Below, one piece after another: positions 49,701 through 63,100 of a stretch of DNA of 64,000 bases. Position numbers and translations under genes: made by a program. The notes under the pieces are model-generated. The model saw only the letters and a program-made list of their open reading frames with translations, did not search any database and was not told the origin of the DNA. Source of the DNA: Caprimulgus europaeus (lineage: Eukaryota; Chordata; Aves; Caprimulgiformes; Caprimulgidae); assembly GCA_907165065.1 (NCBI GenBank), contig OU015525.1:54135537-54199536 (forward strand). The letters run 5' to 3'. How positions within the stretch are numbered: position 1 is the stretch's first letter; every line of letters begins with the position of its first letter.

Positions 49701-52700
49701 ATTTTATACGAGACATATATAAAAGGCTTGATTTGCAAGGAATCAGCAAGGCACATCCCAAGAAAGGGTCATTGGCTAGGCATGCTGATCAAGCAGCTAC
49801 TCAAGGGGCTTGTTAAAGATCACAGTCTGCTGGCTGGCGTATACATGTTGCAGGTAATGTGAAGGGAGCAAGAATAAAATGTTTGCATTCATTATCTATT
49901 ACTGTTTTCTACAAAGGCAAATGGATTCTAATATAACTAATTTTGAAAGCTTAAGTGATCAGTGCAAAGTTAAGTTTCATTTCCTAATGGAAGGGTATCA
50001 AAATAACACTGAGCTGGAAAAGAGAATATTTAAAAGTACAAAAATTGACAAGAGCAGCTGAAATATAAAGGAAAAAAATACCCTAAAAATCTAGACAGTT
50101 AACCTAGAGGCTCTTTAAGAATCAACATACATGTTGGAAGAATATATGGCTTGGGTTCCTTTTAGGTTTAACTCTGCTTGACCTAAGCATAGGCATAGCC
50201 AGTAACGTTTCTTTTTGTTGACTAAATAACTTTTTCAAATTAAGAAGTTTTGCCATACAGTAAGGAGTTAAGTAGAGTTTTCAAAGCAAGAAAAAAGGGA
50301 GTCACTCCAACTTCACTGCAAATGAATGGATATGGAATAGTTCAGTACTTCCAGAAATCCCAGAAACTTAGCTGAGAATATAGTAACAGAAAGGATGCAC
50401 GTGAGAAGAAAAAAGGGCAAAAAGGTGATATGAAAATTTAGGTATGAAGTTACTTATTTATTTTTGCCCAAGCCAAAGCAAGAATTATTGCAAGGAAAGA
50501 ATGGGGTAAATAAAGAAAATTACAAAATAATAGGAAAGGTAAAGAAAAAATACCACTGCGTGTTATTCAACTGTATAAATCAGTCTAAAAGAAATAACAG
50601 GAAGTTATATTTTTAAGATGTTCCTTTGTGGGAAATTTAAGCTTGTTTTGCCCAATATGGAACTCATTGGTGTGCAGGTCATCAGAGGTGGGATTAAGTT
50701 GCCTGACCATAGACATGCAGTGCCATTTCAGGTGACTTAGACACCTGTACAGGACCAGCAAATTGACAGTACACAAGGGACTTGTGTTATTCCCTAGAGG
50801 CAGCTGAAGGGTAGGCAGTACATCCCGGGGTATGTAAAGTTGCATGAGATGCTTGTGCTCAGATGCTCAGACAACTAAATCTTGTGCTAAATAATTCAAG
50901 AAATATAAAAGTGGAGGTTTTTTACTAGCCTGAGTTATCCTGGTAAGAATGCTTTTAAATCAATAATGCAGGAAATCATGAAAACGTGGATTAAGACATA
51001 CGATGAGTCCAAGCAAGCTTGCGTTCTTGACACTGCTGACTTCAGCAGAAGTTGGATCAAGTCCCAAAACTCTAAAAGCAGCAGCCATGTCTGGAGTTTA
51101 GAAAGTTCCTAATGTAGTATCTTTTTTAATTAAGATGGATTTTTAGAATTAAGGGCCTGTGAGCTGAACCTCTTTTCTAAAGAAACTAATAAATAGTTTA
51201 ATTAAGCAGAGAATAGCACAGCACCTGGATAAGTGTAGCTTGGTAGGGTCAGACAAGCATGGGTTATGTAATGGAAAGTCCTCTATAAATTTTTTATCTT
51301 GGAAAAGTGAATAAAGAGGCTGAAAAGGCTGACCTGATCAACATAATTGATTTAAATATTCCAACATGTTTGGAAGATTCATTGTTGAAGACTGTTGGGT
51401 GAAGTAATCTCAAGAAAATAACAAAATAGACTTGGACAGGACCTAGAGCTGGAATTTTAATTTGTTCTGATGTACTATATTTGGTTTAAAACTATTCCCT
51501 TTCTCTCTCCTAAGGAAATCCCAGGTAAGCAAATGAGGCCTTGAGATCTCTGGTCCCTAAGACTTTGAGCATAAAAGAGGATGAAATAAAGAATTTGCCT
51601 CTTCCTTTCCTATTCAACTATTTGAAAATCTCTTGACTTGTAATTCTAAAACAGTGTCATTTAAAGAACCACTTGCCCTCTCCTTTCTCCCCCATAATAT
51701 GGGCCAATATTATGCTACTTATGATGAACTTGGGTTTTTAAGTAACTTCATGTTCTTTCATTCATTTGCTACCTTTTAGGACTTTTAAAGATGAAAAAAA
51801 AATAGCTATTCAGAACATGGGTGGAAAGTTTCAGGTGCTCTAATGCTTATTTACCTTTACAACAAAATAATGACAGTCATGAAGGTCTGTCATCAGCTGC
51901 AAATATTAGCTCAGCTAGGAAGCAGCATTGAAAAACAATAATACCAGGTATCTGATTAGCAAGAGTAACTTGTAATCAAAGCAGCAGTAAAGTGGCTATT
52001 TACCATCTCTCCATCCTTGAGATCGTACTCTCAAATTATCAACAACTTGTGCAACATTCTGAAAAAGCCATTGTGTTTGGTTGCTTTTGAACTGAGAATA
52101 GAGAGGACCATACAAAGTCTCAAAGAAAAGACCCTGACAGAATACAGAGATTCTTTTTTGAGTGGGATCTAGCCTCTAGCACTTCTTAATCACTGCTGTG
52201 ATATCATAGAGAAAATGAGGCAGCTGACAAGAAACAAATTCATTCCATGATGTTTTGGATTGGAGTTTGGAAAACAGAGTTGGAAGTGTTTGCACATTCC
52301 TGGATGGATATAGATAGTTTGCACAGTGGAGCAAAATTCAGTGACAAAGCTATTATCTGACTGCCTAGGTTTTGTCATTATTTTGCTTTCTTCCTTACTG
52401 AAAATGTGAGTTTCCTTCAGAAACTGTGAGGTGGCAGTATGTCCTGTAAGATGAGTTCAGCTTATTTTGAGTACTGGCAGAAGCATTTCCAAATGACTGA
52501 ACCTTTGACAGCTTAATGTTACTTATTTTATTGACAAAAGGGAAGGGGTGTTGAGGCAAAATCATAATTACACTGGATTTCACATTAGAAATATTTAAGA
52601 CATTCAGACTGAAATTGAGAGGGGATTTGAAAAGCCTCATGAATGACTGAAATGAGGATTAAATGTAGATACAATGTTTTCATGGACAAGCAAACAAACA

Positions 52701-52814
52701 GGAACGTGCAAATGCTGAGGTTTTAGTTTGACTTTAAAGGAGTATTGTGATTAAGGCTTTGTTATTGAATGTGTCTTTAATTACTCTTTTTTCTCTACAT
52801 TGTTTCCATTTCAG
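46722..52814 (+). other. PTPRM: Intron of 6.1 kb
   Basis: The intron runs from GTAAGTGT to TTTCCATTTCAG. I recognise no repeat family or coding segment with confidence. The open frames at 47374-47589, 47946-48212 and 50585-50845 have no family likeness. A 12-base direct repeat (CCACTGTATGAA) occurs twice about 35 nt apart near 49337 and 49371. Confidence 0.75.
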
Positions 52815-52891
52815 ATGATCATTCTCGAGTGAGATTGCAGCCCATTGAAGGAGAAACAAGTTCTGATTACATCAATGGAAATTATATTGAT
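52815..52891 (+). CDS. PTPRM: PTPRM exon: D1 substrate-recognition segment ([15 protein letters not shown])
   Basis: This 77-nt exon carries two bases that complete Tyr with the T at 46721, then 25 codons: DHSRVRLQPIEGETSSDYIN then GNYID. YDHSRV holds the end of the pTyr-recognition loop, and DYINGNYID is PTP motif 2 (commonly DYINANYID; Gly replaces Ala here, as I recall for PTPRM generally). The acceptor is TTTCCATTTCAG and the donor is GAT|GTGAGT, phase 0. It joins directly to the 37-nt exon at 57116. Confidence 0.95.
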
Positions 52892-53795
52892 GTGAGTATA
52901 CTGATATAGTCAACAAACTTAACGTTGTGTTCAGTCAAAGAAGGAGTTCTTATTATTCTCATGTTATTCATAATTTGTAATAGATATCACAAATAATATC
53001 AGCTGCTAAACATTGTTGGAAAGTGCTGTCTTCAGGAGGTAGGTGTACAATAAAGGCTAAAAAAAGCCTCAAAGGTTTTGTTGATGAACAAATGAAAGGA
53101 GTCATTTCCTCCAACTGCCACTAGACTGAAACCTTGCCAGCAACACTGTATGGCTACTTTGCCTGCTGGTGCTTATATGGGCTAACAAAATGTTATTTTC
53201 ACTTTCCGTCAACAACTTGGCACCATTCCACATTTAAAAGAAAGCTGTTTGCATATTAATGTGACAAAACTCTGTAATGCCTAATGCAGAGATTTGCAAT
53301 CTCTTGTCATCTCTACACTTTTAAGTTGCCTTCAAAGTATATTCTGCAGCTGTTAACCAGTACTGCTAATGCAAGCAAGACATTTCATTAAATATGTAGG
53401 CTATTTAATTATTGAAGATGGCTTCTTTGTTCATTCTGCATCATGTTAACTTATTGTTTTACATTAGAATAAATTCTTTAAGAGACAAGGTGTTTTTCAT
53501 TGAAGGAATGAACTCAAAAGTAGAATTGGAAATCATTAGAAAGTCAATACTATCTAAAGCCAGAAACCTATGGATAGCAAAGATAATTTTACTGTTCACA
53601 TGGAGTGCTAGATGTTAGGCTAAGTAAAACAAGTATCGCTTCATAGGAAACTGTGTTTGCTAAAGATTTCTTCTTCAGCAGTGTCATCTTTGAAAAATTG
53701 TGTCACAGTTTGCAGTTCAAACTTAATCACGAGTATGAAACAGTAATGTAACAGATGTTTTCCTGAGAGTATGGAGGAACCAGAGCTATACAAGT

Positions 53796-54458
53796 AGGTA
53801 GAGAAGAAGTTCAACATGAGCTGGCAATGTGCGCTTGCAGCCCAGAAGGCCAACCGTATCCTGGGCTGCATCAAGAGAAGTGTGGCCAGCAGGTCGAGGG
53901 AGAGGATTCTCCTCCTGTACTCTGCTCTCATAAGGCCCCACCTGGAGTACTGCGTCCAGTTCTGGAGCCCCCCAACACAAGAGAGACATTGACCAGTTAG
54001 AACAAATCCAGAGGAGGCCACGAGGATGATCCTAGGGCTAGAGCACCTCTCCTATGAGGAAAGGCTGAAAGAGTTGGGGCTGTTCATCCTGGAGAAGAGA
54101 AGGCTCCAGAGAGATCTTATAGCAGCCTTCCAGTACCTGAAGGGGCCTACAGGAAAGCTGGGGAGGGACTTTTTATGAGGGCAGTTAATGACAGGACAAG
54201 GGGTAATGGCTTTAAGCTGAAAGAGGGTAGGTTTAGATGAGATATTAGGAAGAAATTCTTCACTGTGAGGGTGGTCAGACACTGGAACAGGTTGCCCAGA
54301 GAAGCTGTGGATGCTCCTCCCTAGAAGTGTTCAAGGCCAGGTTGGATGAGGCTTTGAGGAACCTGGTCCAGTGGAAGGTGTCCCTGCTCATGGCAGGGGG
54401 TTGGAGCTAGATGATCTTTAAGGTGCCTTCCAACCCAAACCATTCTATGATTCTAAGT
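53796..54458 (+). mobile_element. CR1 LINE, 5'-truncated 3' end
   Basis: The copy starts at GAGAAGAAGTTCAACATGAG and is collinear with the - strand copy at 10 kb: GCAGCCCAGAAGGCCAACCG, GGCTGCATCAAGAGAAG, AGGCCCCACCTGGAGTACTG, TTCCAGTACCTGAAGGGGCC and TTGGAGCTAGATGATCTTTA. The tail is CCATTCTATGATTCTAAG. Frameshifts and stops break the former ORF2 C-terminus. The close likeness to the 10-kb copy suggests the same or a sister subfamily, inserted in the opposite orientation and cut at a different 5' point. Confidence 0.95.
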
Positions 54459-54500
54459 AGGTACTTCATTTGTAATGATCTGAAGTTGTAATAGTTTCAC

Positions 54501-55245
54501 TGGGCTAGCCCTTGGCTAGCAGCCAACACAGCCGTTCACCCACTTTCCGCCCCACCCCCCAGGGGATAGGGGAGAGGATTGGGGGCAGGAATTAGGAGGC
54601 TTGTAGGTTGAGATAAAAGCAGTTTAATAATAGAAATAAAAGAAAAGTTAAAAAAAAACCCAAACAAACCCTGAACAACTAATATTAAAATAGTAACAGT
54701 AATAAGATATGCAAATGAGTGATAACCCAGTGCAACTGCTTACCACCCGCTGATAAGCCCGGCCCATTCACGGATAACAATCCCCAAGGAGCAACAATCC
54801 CGAACCGAAACCACGATCCCGGAAAAACAAGAGCCCGAGAGAAAACCCGTGCCAATCCACCCCCCCTTTCTGGTCAGCCCCGGGTAATATACTAAACATG
54901 ACGTGATATGATATGATATGATATGATATGATATGATATGATATGATATGATATGATATGATATGATATGATATATCCCCTGGGGATGGGGGGTACGGAA
55001 TATTTCATTGATATTGAATGCCAGTTCAATGCCAGTTCTGGGCTTCGCTGTTCACTGCATTTCTCCCTCCCAGTCCTGATGCAGCTGTGAGCCAGCCAAA
55101 CACAGTGGCCTTGAGCTCCAGCAGCAACTAATAACATCAGTACTGTTATCAATGATGTTCTCAAAGCAAGTCTGAACTGAAATCAAAACACAGCTCTTCT
55201 AACTACTGAGAAGAAAATTAAGTCTATCCTAGCAAAACCAGGACA
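54501..55245 (-). mobile_element. Avian endogenous retrovirus solo LTR
   Basis: Read on the - strand, the element begins TGTCCTGGTTTTGC and runs through U3, a TATA-like AGTATATTAC (near 54886-54895 on +), an ATTAAA polyadenylation signal (complement of 54623-54628) and the typical block TTTATCTCAACC-TACAAG. It ends in a GGGGTGGGGCGG and GGGTGAACGGCTG region next to CTAGCCCAG. This layout is that of a widespread avian ERV LTR family. No gag, pol or env sequence is attached, so it is a solo LTR. Both ends are somewhat degenerate and I see no perfect 4-6 bp target duplication. It carries an internal pentanucleotide expansion. Confidence 0.85.
54905..54974 (+). repeat. (ATATG)13 pentanucleotide microsatellite inside the LTR
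   Basis: Thirteen perfect ATATG units run from 54906 to 54970, with a partial unit on either side. On the LTR sense strand this is (CATAT)n. It lies in U3 directly upstream of a TGACG half-site and the TATA-like element. It gives rise to a spurious repeating - strand peptide (IISYH) in the open frame at 54892-55164. The uninterrupted array suggests recent expansion and likely length polymorphism. Confidence 0.97.
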
Positions 55246-57115
55246 GAAATCTGAAGTTTTAACTTCCTGAAGATATCTCCTTCTGTTGATGTTTATTAGT
55301 ATGTTCAGGAACCATTAAGTTAAGTTCAGATTTCTTCTCAGTCCCTTGCTGTTTGAAAGAATAGCACAGTCACCAAGAGGTAGAGGCACATATGGAAATG
55401 TATTTAGTTGGACATCTCACTAAACTCTAAAGGGAGTAATCTGTCATAAAAGGAAAGAGAGAGTTCACATTGGGGACCTAGATTTGAATTCACTTTCACA
55501 ATTTCTCCAAAATTCAGGATTGTTCTCAGTTTAGGCTGCTAGTATGTTCTTGTGAGAGATTTTGATCTGACTCTAAAATATTAAAAAATGTGAGGAATAA
55601 GGATTTGGACCATACGGTCTCATTTGAAAGGAAGATAAGATAGCTGCATTGCAACCTTTTTTTGCTTATGGAAGTACAAGAGGATGGAGAGAACGTGGCC
55701 CTAAAAGAAACAAAGTGTGAGAACCAAAAAATTCTCTCCCGCATCCTCGTCAGATCACTTCATTGCAAAGTGTGGAGAACTAAAAACATCTTACAAAGAC
55801 AACTCTACCACAAACACAGCATTTTTTGTTTATAATCTTGCTAGTCAGGTTTCCATTAGAAATGCTTGTTTTTCTACTACAGAAGCAGCTGCAACTTTAA
55901 TCTTGCATGTGGTTATTAGTACAGTTGTCATGTTATCAGAATGAACATGTTAATAAGGAAATGGCACCATCCCAGACACTGTGACATTTTCTTGGATAAA
56001 AGAGAGAGGGGTAATGGTTATGCTGTATTTTTTCCCACACATTTTTTCACTGGGAAATGGGATTGTTTGACCCTGGACACTAGGGATATTAGATAACACA
56101 TAGCAGAAAAAAATCAACTCTATAGCTATCTGAATACTTCTCAGTTCCTAGACTTCCAAATTTTGCTTCAGTGGCATGTAGAGGAATTAATTCTGCAATT
56201 CATGTTATTCTTTCTGTAATATTCAAGGTATCTTCAGTTGTTTTGAGTCTTTCACTCCTTGCACCACTACAATGTTCCTTGCTCTTTTGGAAAGAAGTTG
56301 CAATGATATGCAAGCTACAGTGTCCAAGTTCTTCCTGTTGATGACTGACAATATATTGTAACCATTATCAAAAGATTAACGCTGGTATAACTGAATTTAT
56401 CAACATACTAGTGCATGATATAAGCCTTTGGTGATATTCCCAGCACATCAAAAACTCAAATACTATAAAAATGATACTGTTCCCCATTGGCAAACTATTT
56501 AATTGCATGGCCAGCTTGTTGATTAAGTTGCTCTTGTCATCAGAGAAACATAGAATTGTTTTATATTCTTCCTATTTAGATGGGAACAAGTCTATTCATA
56601 CCAAACCATTTAGTCAAAGAATTTACCCTCCTTTTTACTGCTCAGAAATAAAAAATAAACAAATCACAGCAGACTGAGTGAACATCCCCCCACCCTTCCC
56701 CAGGCTGAATGCAAATCTAACATTTTTTAGCTGTTAAAAAGGGATAGGCTTTGCACTCAATAGCAATAGCTTGGAGGTATATCTCAGCCTCCGTGAGCAT
56801 CTGATGCCATTAGCTGCAAGTCCTGGAGAGGATTTCATGCTGTTCATTTTCACAAGAGTCAACAAGGGACTGAAAGAACATATTACTTCTGTCCCCTAAT
56901 GTACAAGGCTGCAACTGAAGTATCTTGCAGAAAACACATTTGCTTCTTGTTCCCCTTCTCCTTTACCTTCCCCACACTGGAAAGAACATTTGCATCTAAT
57001 ATGTTACCTCTACTTTTGTGATTCTTGCTGAATACTACTCGAAATGAAGTTTCACTCATAGCAACATAACCAAGGTGCATATTGCTTTTTTTTTTCTTTT
57101 TCTGATTTATTTTAG

Positions 57116-57152
57116 GGTTATCATAGACCAAATCACTACATTGCAACACAAG
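57116..57152 (+). CDS. PTPRM: PTPRM exon of 37 nt: D1 motif [12 protein letters not shown]
   Basis: This 37-nt exon enters in phase 0 and leaves after one G. It encodes [12 protein letters not shown] and the first base of the Gly that begins the GP of the YIATQGP motif. With the previous exon it reads [20 protein letters not shown], the central core of a classical PTP domain. The acceptor is GATTTATTTTAG and the donor is G|GTAAGT. The next exon (expected about 98 nt, beginning with the rest of Gly-Pro) is not in the window. No disabling change is seen in any exon, so the gene appears intact here. Confidence 0.95.
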
Positions 57153-60100
57153 GTAAGTTTATTACTCTTTCTTTTTGGTTATGTGACGCTAAGAGGTTTT
57201 ATTACTTGGATTACAGTTTATACTTTCTAATATGCATTTTTGTCACAGTCAATATCCAGGACAGAGTAGGCTCGATCACTTAGATAGAAGCAAGCAAACT
57301 GAATTATTATCTAATTTTCAGATGTGTTAAGTAAGCAGTCCTTTATCTTTGTGTTCAAATAAGTTTTGGGTAGAAAAGCAAAATACGTAATTTTTGGCAA
57401 AAGTTACTCAAGATGTTGTTATTCATGGAAAAAAAAGAAATAAATCATGGCAGAAATATTCAGTAAACTTTTCAGACAACTTTTAATTGTTCAATGATAA
57501 CTAGGCTTCAGGTCCTTAAAACACAAAACTCTTCAGTTAGCAAGTTTTAGTAGAGGATTCAAAGATGTTTTACATTTGCAGAGGGATTCTTCAAAGGGAT
57601 CTGGAGAGTCTGTTTTACAAGTCATTGTTTAAAAGCTTGCTTGTGAACAAGAACCTATTATTTTGTGAACATGCAAATTAATTTTCAAATTGTGCTTGTC
57701 TTCAAAGAAACAATTTGCCCATTATGATGCAGTTCTTATTTATTTTTTGGTCAAGTTCTGAGCTGGAACATGTGGGAGAGTTGAGTCTTCTGTGACTGTT
57801 TAATCATAATATTGAACAATATGCCGATCTCCTGCCTATGCTTGGGTAGCATACATGTGAAAATTTGATTGGTCCTCCACTGCTTGGAGGGAATCTTCTC
57901 TGTAATAGGTATTCTGTGACAGAGTTTCCTCCATTTGCCTGTGGATCTGAAGAAGTTGAGCTATACCCACGTACATTATTTCAGTACATGCCCAACCTTT
58001 TAAGAGAGACAGCTGGAGTACAGAGTATAACATAGTAAGAATAATCTTACTATGTGTTGGATTTAGAGGTCATATATACTTTTTAATGACTTTTTATCAG
58101 AGCAGAGAAAATGCTGGCCATGTCAAATAAGAGCTCTTACTGTGATTTCAGTTGTCCCCTAAGTAACCCAGAGTCTGCAGCCTCCAGTCCCCACTTCTGC
58201 CAGTGATAGGCTTCATATCTCTGCCTTTCTGTACTCCAGCTCTTGACAGTCCCAAATGAGGTGCTGCTTTGTGTCAGATGACAGTGGGGCAGGACACAGA
58301 TCTTATTTCTAGAACTGCCTCACTACTGTCAATATTATACTTTTAGACCAGAATTATAATTTGTGATCTTAGAATATGAGGTATTTAAATGTGCTGCTTC
58401 TTCCACCTCTGCTACCCACCCACCACGTTCCTCAGTCCACAGCCTTTCTACAGATGAGCTAGGACAAAAATGCATTTGCTTAATTCCCTTTGGGATTTTA
58501 CACCCTCCTCTTCTAGGAAGAAATGGGTTGTTCCATTTAACGTTTATCTAATGATACTGTTGATTTTCAACTTTAATTGAATCCTAAAACAAAAAGATAC
58601 ACAGTTGTCATTTTACTTGCAGTTTGTAATACAGTTATTTTCGTCAGGACGTTCACCAGATGTCCCTGACAGCTTTCTGATAGACGTATGAGATCCCTAT
58701 CTGAAGCAAGTTTAAATGTGGCTTTATCACTCATCGTAATACTTGAACAGCAAATACCAAGCTTGAGGTTTTTATACTTTCAGCTCTTAAATCCACATAG
58801 GTAATAATGTATGAATAATGTCCTGAAAGTCTACGTACCAGATCCACCAGTAAGTCACAACAGTTTCTTTGCCACACTTTTTTCCTGATACAATGTCAAG
58901 AGGTACCTAGTCAAGAAGAATAAGAGGAGTAGAAGCAAGTCTTCTTCCAAGATATAAAGGATATATGACTGTTTCAGCTGTCATTCTCTGAGGCATGTTC
59001 CATCAGTTTCTTCTGTGTTGGGGCAGCTAAGTACACACAGAGATGCCTAACCCCTCCCACAATACAATGAGAGAGATACTGACTCTCTGAAGAATATAAA
59101 ATTCATTTTAAAATGGACATACAATTTACAGCTAATTAAAAATAATCTGGCTGTGAGGATGGATTACATCTTTATCATCTTATTTTTTAAAGCCAGTTGG
59201 GAAGCAGATTTGTATCTCCATTTTGGAGGAATGAAGAGCAGTGATCTTGAGGGGTTTATGTATTCTCTCTGGCTCTGTCTCTGGCCTGATGAAGAAAGAT
59301 TCTTTCCTTTCCTCTGTCTCAGCTTTCCTATCTGCAGAATAGCGTTAAAAATACTCATCTGCTCTGTTCTCTGCAATGTCCTGATAGATGCAGCTGTGTA
59401 ATGGCTAGTTAGTGTTATTCTCCAGTATCCCAGCTTCCTAACAAAGCTTTTGCACATTAGTAACAGTTCCAGTAAGATGCAGTCTTTTTTTTTTCTTTTT
59501 TTTTTTTTTTTTGCAAAGGTGATAAGGTAACTGGGAATAATGTCTAAAACTCCTTCAAGGCTCTATATTAATTATAAAAAGAAAGACATTTGTTTCACAT
59601 GTCAAACAGACTATACCTCTGTATGTTTCCCTTACTAGTAAGCCTGTCATGAGCCATGGCTTGCAGTATAGCCAACAATGTTCATGCTCTGTTTTAGAAC
59701 ATGCTTTCATAGAGATATGGATAAACACATCAATGCAACATAACAGTTAAGCTGCATGTTTAATTCCCTTGATGTCAACATAACATCAGTCTTTAAATAA
59801 CTTTTCCCATTCTCCCTTTTCTCCTCCACTGCAACTTTCACAGATTCACATGCCTATTGTTCTTTGAAGGAAAATATCATTACATGAGTCAGTTTAAATC
59901 TCTGAGGAATTAAAATGATTGATACTTAATTTTCCTACGTTCTTCTTAAGCTGCATTCCACATATCAAGTGTTAATGAGCAAATATAATTGTTTGAAGTT
60001 AAAAAGTGGCAAATTTAATCAGTTTGCAATAGACTACCAATCTTCTTTTAACAGAGCTGGGAGTTGCATAATCACTGGTTTATTAAAGTGTTACTGTCTT

Positions 60101-63100
60101 CCATACTAACCGGAGTTTATCATACAGACTGGTATCTTTCCACCTTGGCATTCGTAGCACCTTGCTGCTAATTTGAAATAGGGGGAGGTGCATCTTTTTA
60201 AAAGACTTACTTAATGGAGGCTTTCTCAACTAACAATCAAAAAAGGTTTTACTCCATTTTAAGAGTAATACCTTCAGAGTGTGCAATTTCAGTTATAAAA
60301 TTAACAGCATTTTTCCTTTATGTGGTAAGTATAATCTGAGGGATAGACTGAATTTACAGCTAATAAAGACTTTTGGTGATCCGTTGTAATTGGCACCAAC
60401 AGATGGGATCTGCACCTGAGTCACTGTGATTAAAAGGAATCCCTCATCAGAAGCCAGCGTACTGGGTCATGCAGAACCAACAAGCTGGTGCAATTTAAAA
60501 CTTGCAACTTTGTTTTATATCTCCCTTGTTCCCATGGATATAATTCTTTAAAATTCTTTTACAGCAGAATATCGAGCTCTTGTATGAACTGTTCAGTGTA
60601 GAGGCAGATGATAGGATTTTCTTCCAAGAGTTAGGTAATCAGTGAGCTTTAACCAGGTCCTTTAGAGGGAGCATTAGGTTGAATATCTGTACAGTACTTA
60701 TTCTCACACACACTGCTGGGTGTTCTTATTATTGGATGACTTTTGTTGATCTTGCATGTCTCACCCTGATTACTAAGCAAAAAAAATTAATCTTTTTTGT
60801 ATTTATTTGTTCTATGTCCCCTGAAGTTCACATAGTTAATTGAGCTATGACTTAGCTTCTTTTAGCAAGTCTCTATCGATGGTTTTGTAATGCTTCCTCC
60901 GCCGCTGCACCAGCAACTGTAAATTATGAGTGACAAACGAGTGTTAATATAGTTCTACAGCATCGCTTATTGACATTTCCACCCGAGCTGGTTTTTGAAC
61001 AAATCAGTCATGTGTGAAACAGCAGATAATCACATGCAAGCTGCATGTCTTATATATGAAGTGCATTCCTTTGTGCATCTCTGATTTTTTAATACTCCTC
61101 TGGAGTCATATTGTCTCTGCTTGCTGCAGGGTGCAGAGGAACCAAATCTGAGATGTTTTATGGAAGTACTTCAGAGCATATCTTAATGACTGTAAGAAGT
61201 TACTCTTGAAAATAAAGCAGCTTTAGATATAATAGCCCAGTGTAGCCTTTCAACCTCTTTTTTGTCTGTATCCGATTATAAAGTAGATGTTAAACTGTTT
61301 CACATTGTGTATTGCTGATTATGGAGACAGACATCAAGTTGAGTTTCAGTCAGGAGGAGTTTTTTAGGTATGGCTTCTGAAAAGTCTGAAAATAAATATT
61401 TACAATGGAAATGTTTACAGTCTTCCCTACAGCAGCATAAACTTGCCACTGTAATAACCCCTTTCATATTCCTTCTCTTTTCTGCAAAATACGTGTCTTT
61501 CCTCCACACACAACTGTATATGTTGTGTGAACATTTTAATAAGGGATTTCAGAAATAAAATCACATTTTCTTTCAAACTGAAAGTTCCCTTTCAGACATT
61601 CAAAGCAGAAATATTGCTTTGAATAATAATACTCTTAACTTCCTTGGCATGTTTTTTGTTTTTATGTTGCAGAAGGTTGTCAGAACTACAGCCGTGTGGA
61701 AGCGCCACACGTACCTTTACAAAGAAGCTTCTGCTGCTATGGTTTTAGCCTCCAGATTAAAATTAACATTAAAAATTACTTCATGGAGAACTGAAAAACA
61801 ATGAAGCAAGATAGCTCTACACATATATGCTGTCATTTTTCACAATCTAGGGTAGTCAGGCTGATTTCCTGATGTATATGTAAAGTGGTTGAATTATATG
61901 CACTTCTATTAATCTTGAAGATTGAACTGTGTTTGATGCTGTTCTTTACTTTTTGATCATCAAAACATTACAAAGGTGCTTGAAGCCATCTGTCCTCAGT
62001 AAATGATATAAACCCATTCTTAAGCACTATGATGAATTGACAAGGCTTTCTGAAACATGCCCTTCACCTGTTTTGCAATAGTGATGACAAATGGCAAAGT
62101 TACTTTTTTCCCCACACTGAAGTGCCTACAGGAGTAATAAACCCTTTACATACGAAAGTCCAGGTCATATTGTGAAGCCATATGGAAGATTCACTAGAGC
62201 TCTCTTACCACCGTTTCCCACTGAAGGCTGATGGTAACAATTGCAACATTTGAGCAGCTTTGAAAAGTTAGTATTTTTACTAGTGCTAAGGACAAAACAA
62301 GAGAGTGTGTAGTAAAAACTGCTGTCAAAGCCAATACTTTTCCAACAGTTGCCACATTATGGTACATGAGAATACCAGAGTTTGTCTCTTTGTTTACAAT
62401 AGGAGACTGTAGGGATAACTGTGTTAGAACAGTTATCTTTCACCATTTTCATGATTCCTATATTTTCTGTCTTTGTCTTAAATGGTAGTCTTGTCTTTAC
62501 AGGGAACGAGATGCCCCGGTTGCTTTCCGTTGAGTGTAGAAGGCTGTAAATGCAGAGCTAGCATAGTTTTCTGGTAGATAAAAAGTTAGCTTAGGCTCTG
62601 TTGCAGTGTGTCACTTCTCTGAATCTTTGTGTGTAGACCAAGTGAAACAGGAGCATTGTTGGAAAACTCCTGTTAGATCCATTGCTAGGTAGGGCCACTT
62701 ACATTCTACTTCACTTATGTGTGTCTACATTTTGCATAATATACATTCCTGCCTTTGGAAATTCTTTGAAAGTAAAAACAAGCTCTAGAAATGATACTGA
62801 ATAATGATTTAATACTTATTTGTGAATATAAATCGCTCATCCCATGCAAGTTGTTCTTCCACTTGCTTGTTAATATGGCTTGTGAATAAACAGCTTGAGA
62901 AACTGTAGTTTCTGTAGTCCATTGTCAAAGCCACAGAGAAAGAAAAAGCAATCCTATCCTCTTCCCCGGAAAGACTGAGCAGCAGGAAGTCAGACAGAAA
63001 GTTCTTCAGAGCATATATAGATCTCTGTCTCAAAGACAAGATATTGGTTTGATTTCTCTGTTGTGAGGTCAGTCTAGAATAGCTACAACAAACTTTTGCA

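Larger units (their letters stand above)
52892..57115 (+). other. PTPRM: Intron of 4.2 kb with a CR1-LTR composite
   Basis: The intron opens with GTGAGT and closes with CTGATTTATTTTAG. It holds a + strand CR1 3' end (53.80-54.46 kb) and, after about 40 bp, a - strand ERV solo LTR (54.5-55.25 kb). Together they form about 1.45 kb of inserted DNA, more GC-rich than the surrounding intron. The rest shows no further gene. Confidence 0.85.

Noticed and set aside
54892-55164. A - strand open frame with a repeated IISYH peptide
   Set aside because: The repeat is simply the translation of the (ATATG)n microsatellite inside the LTR. There is no gene context.
59484-59512. Poly-T run as the reversed poly-A tail of a processed pseudogene
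   Set aside because: No coding or UTR-like sequence is recognised beside it on either side, and no flanking target duplication is seen.
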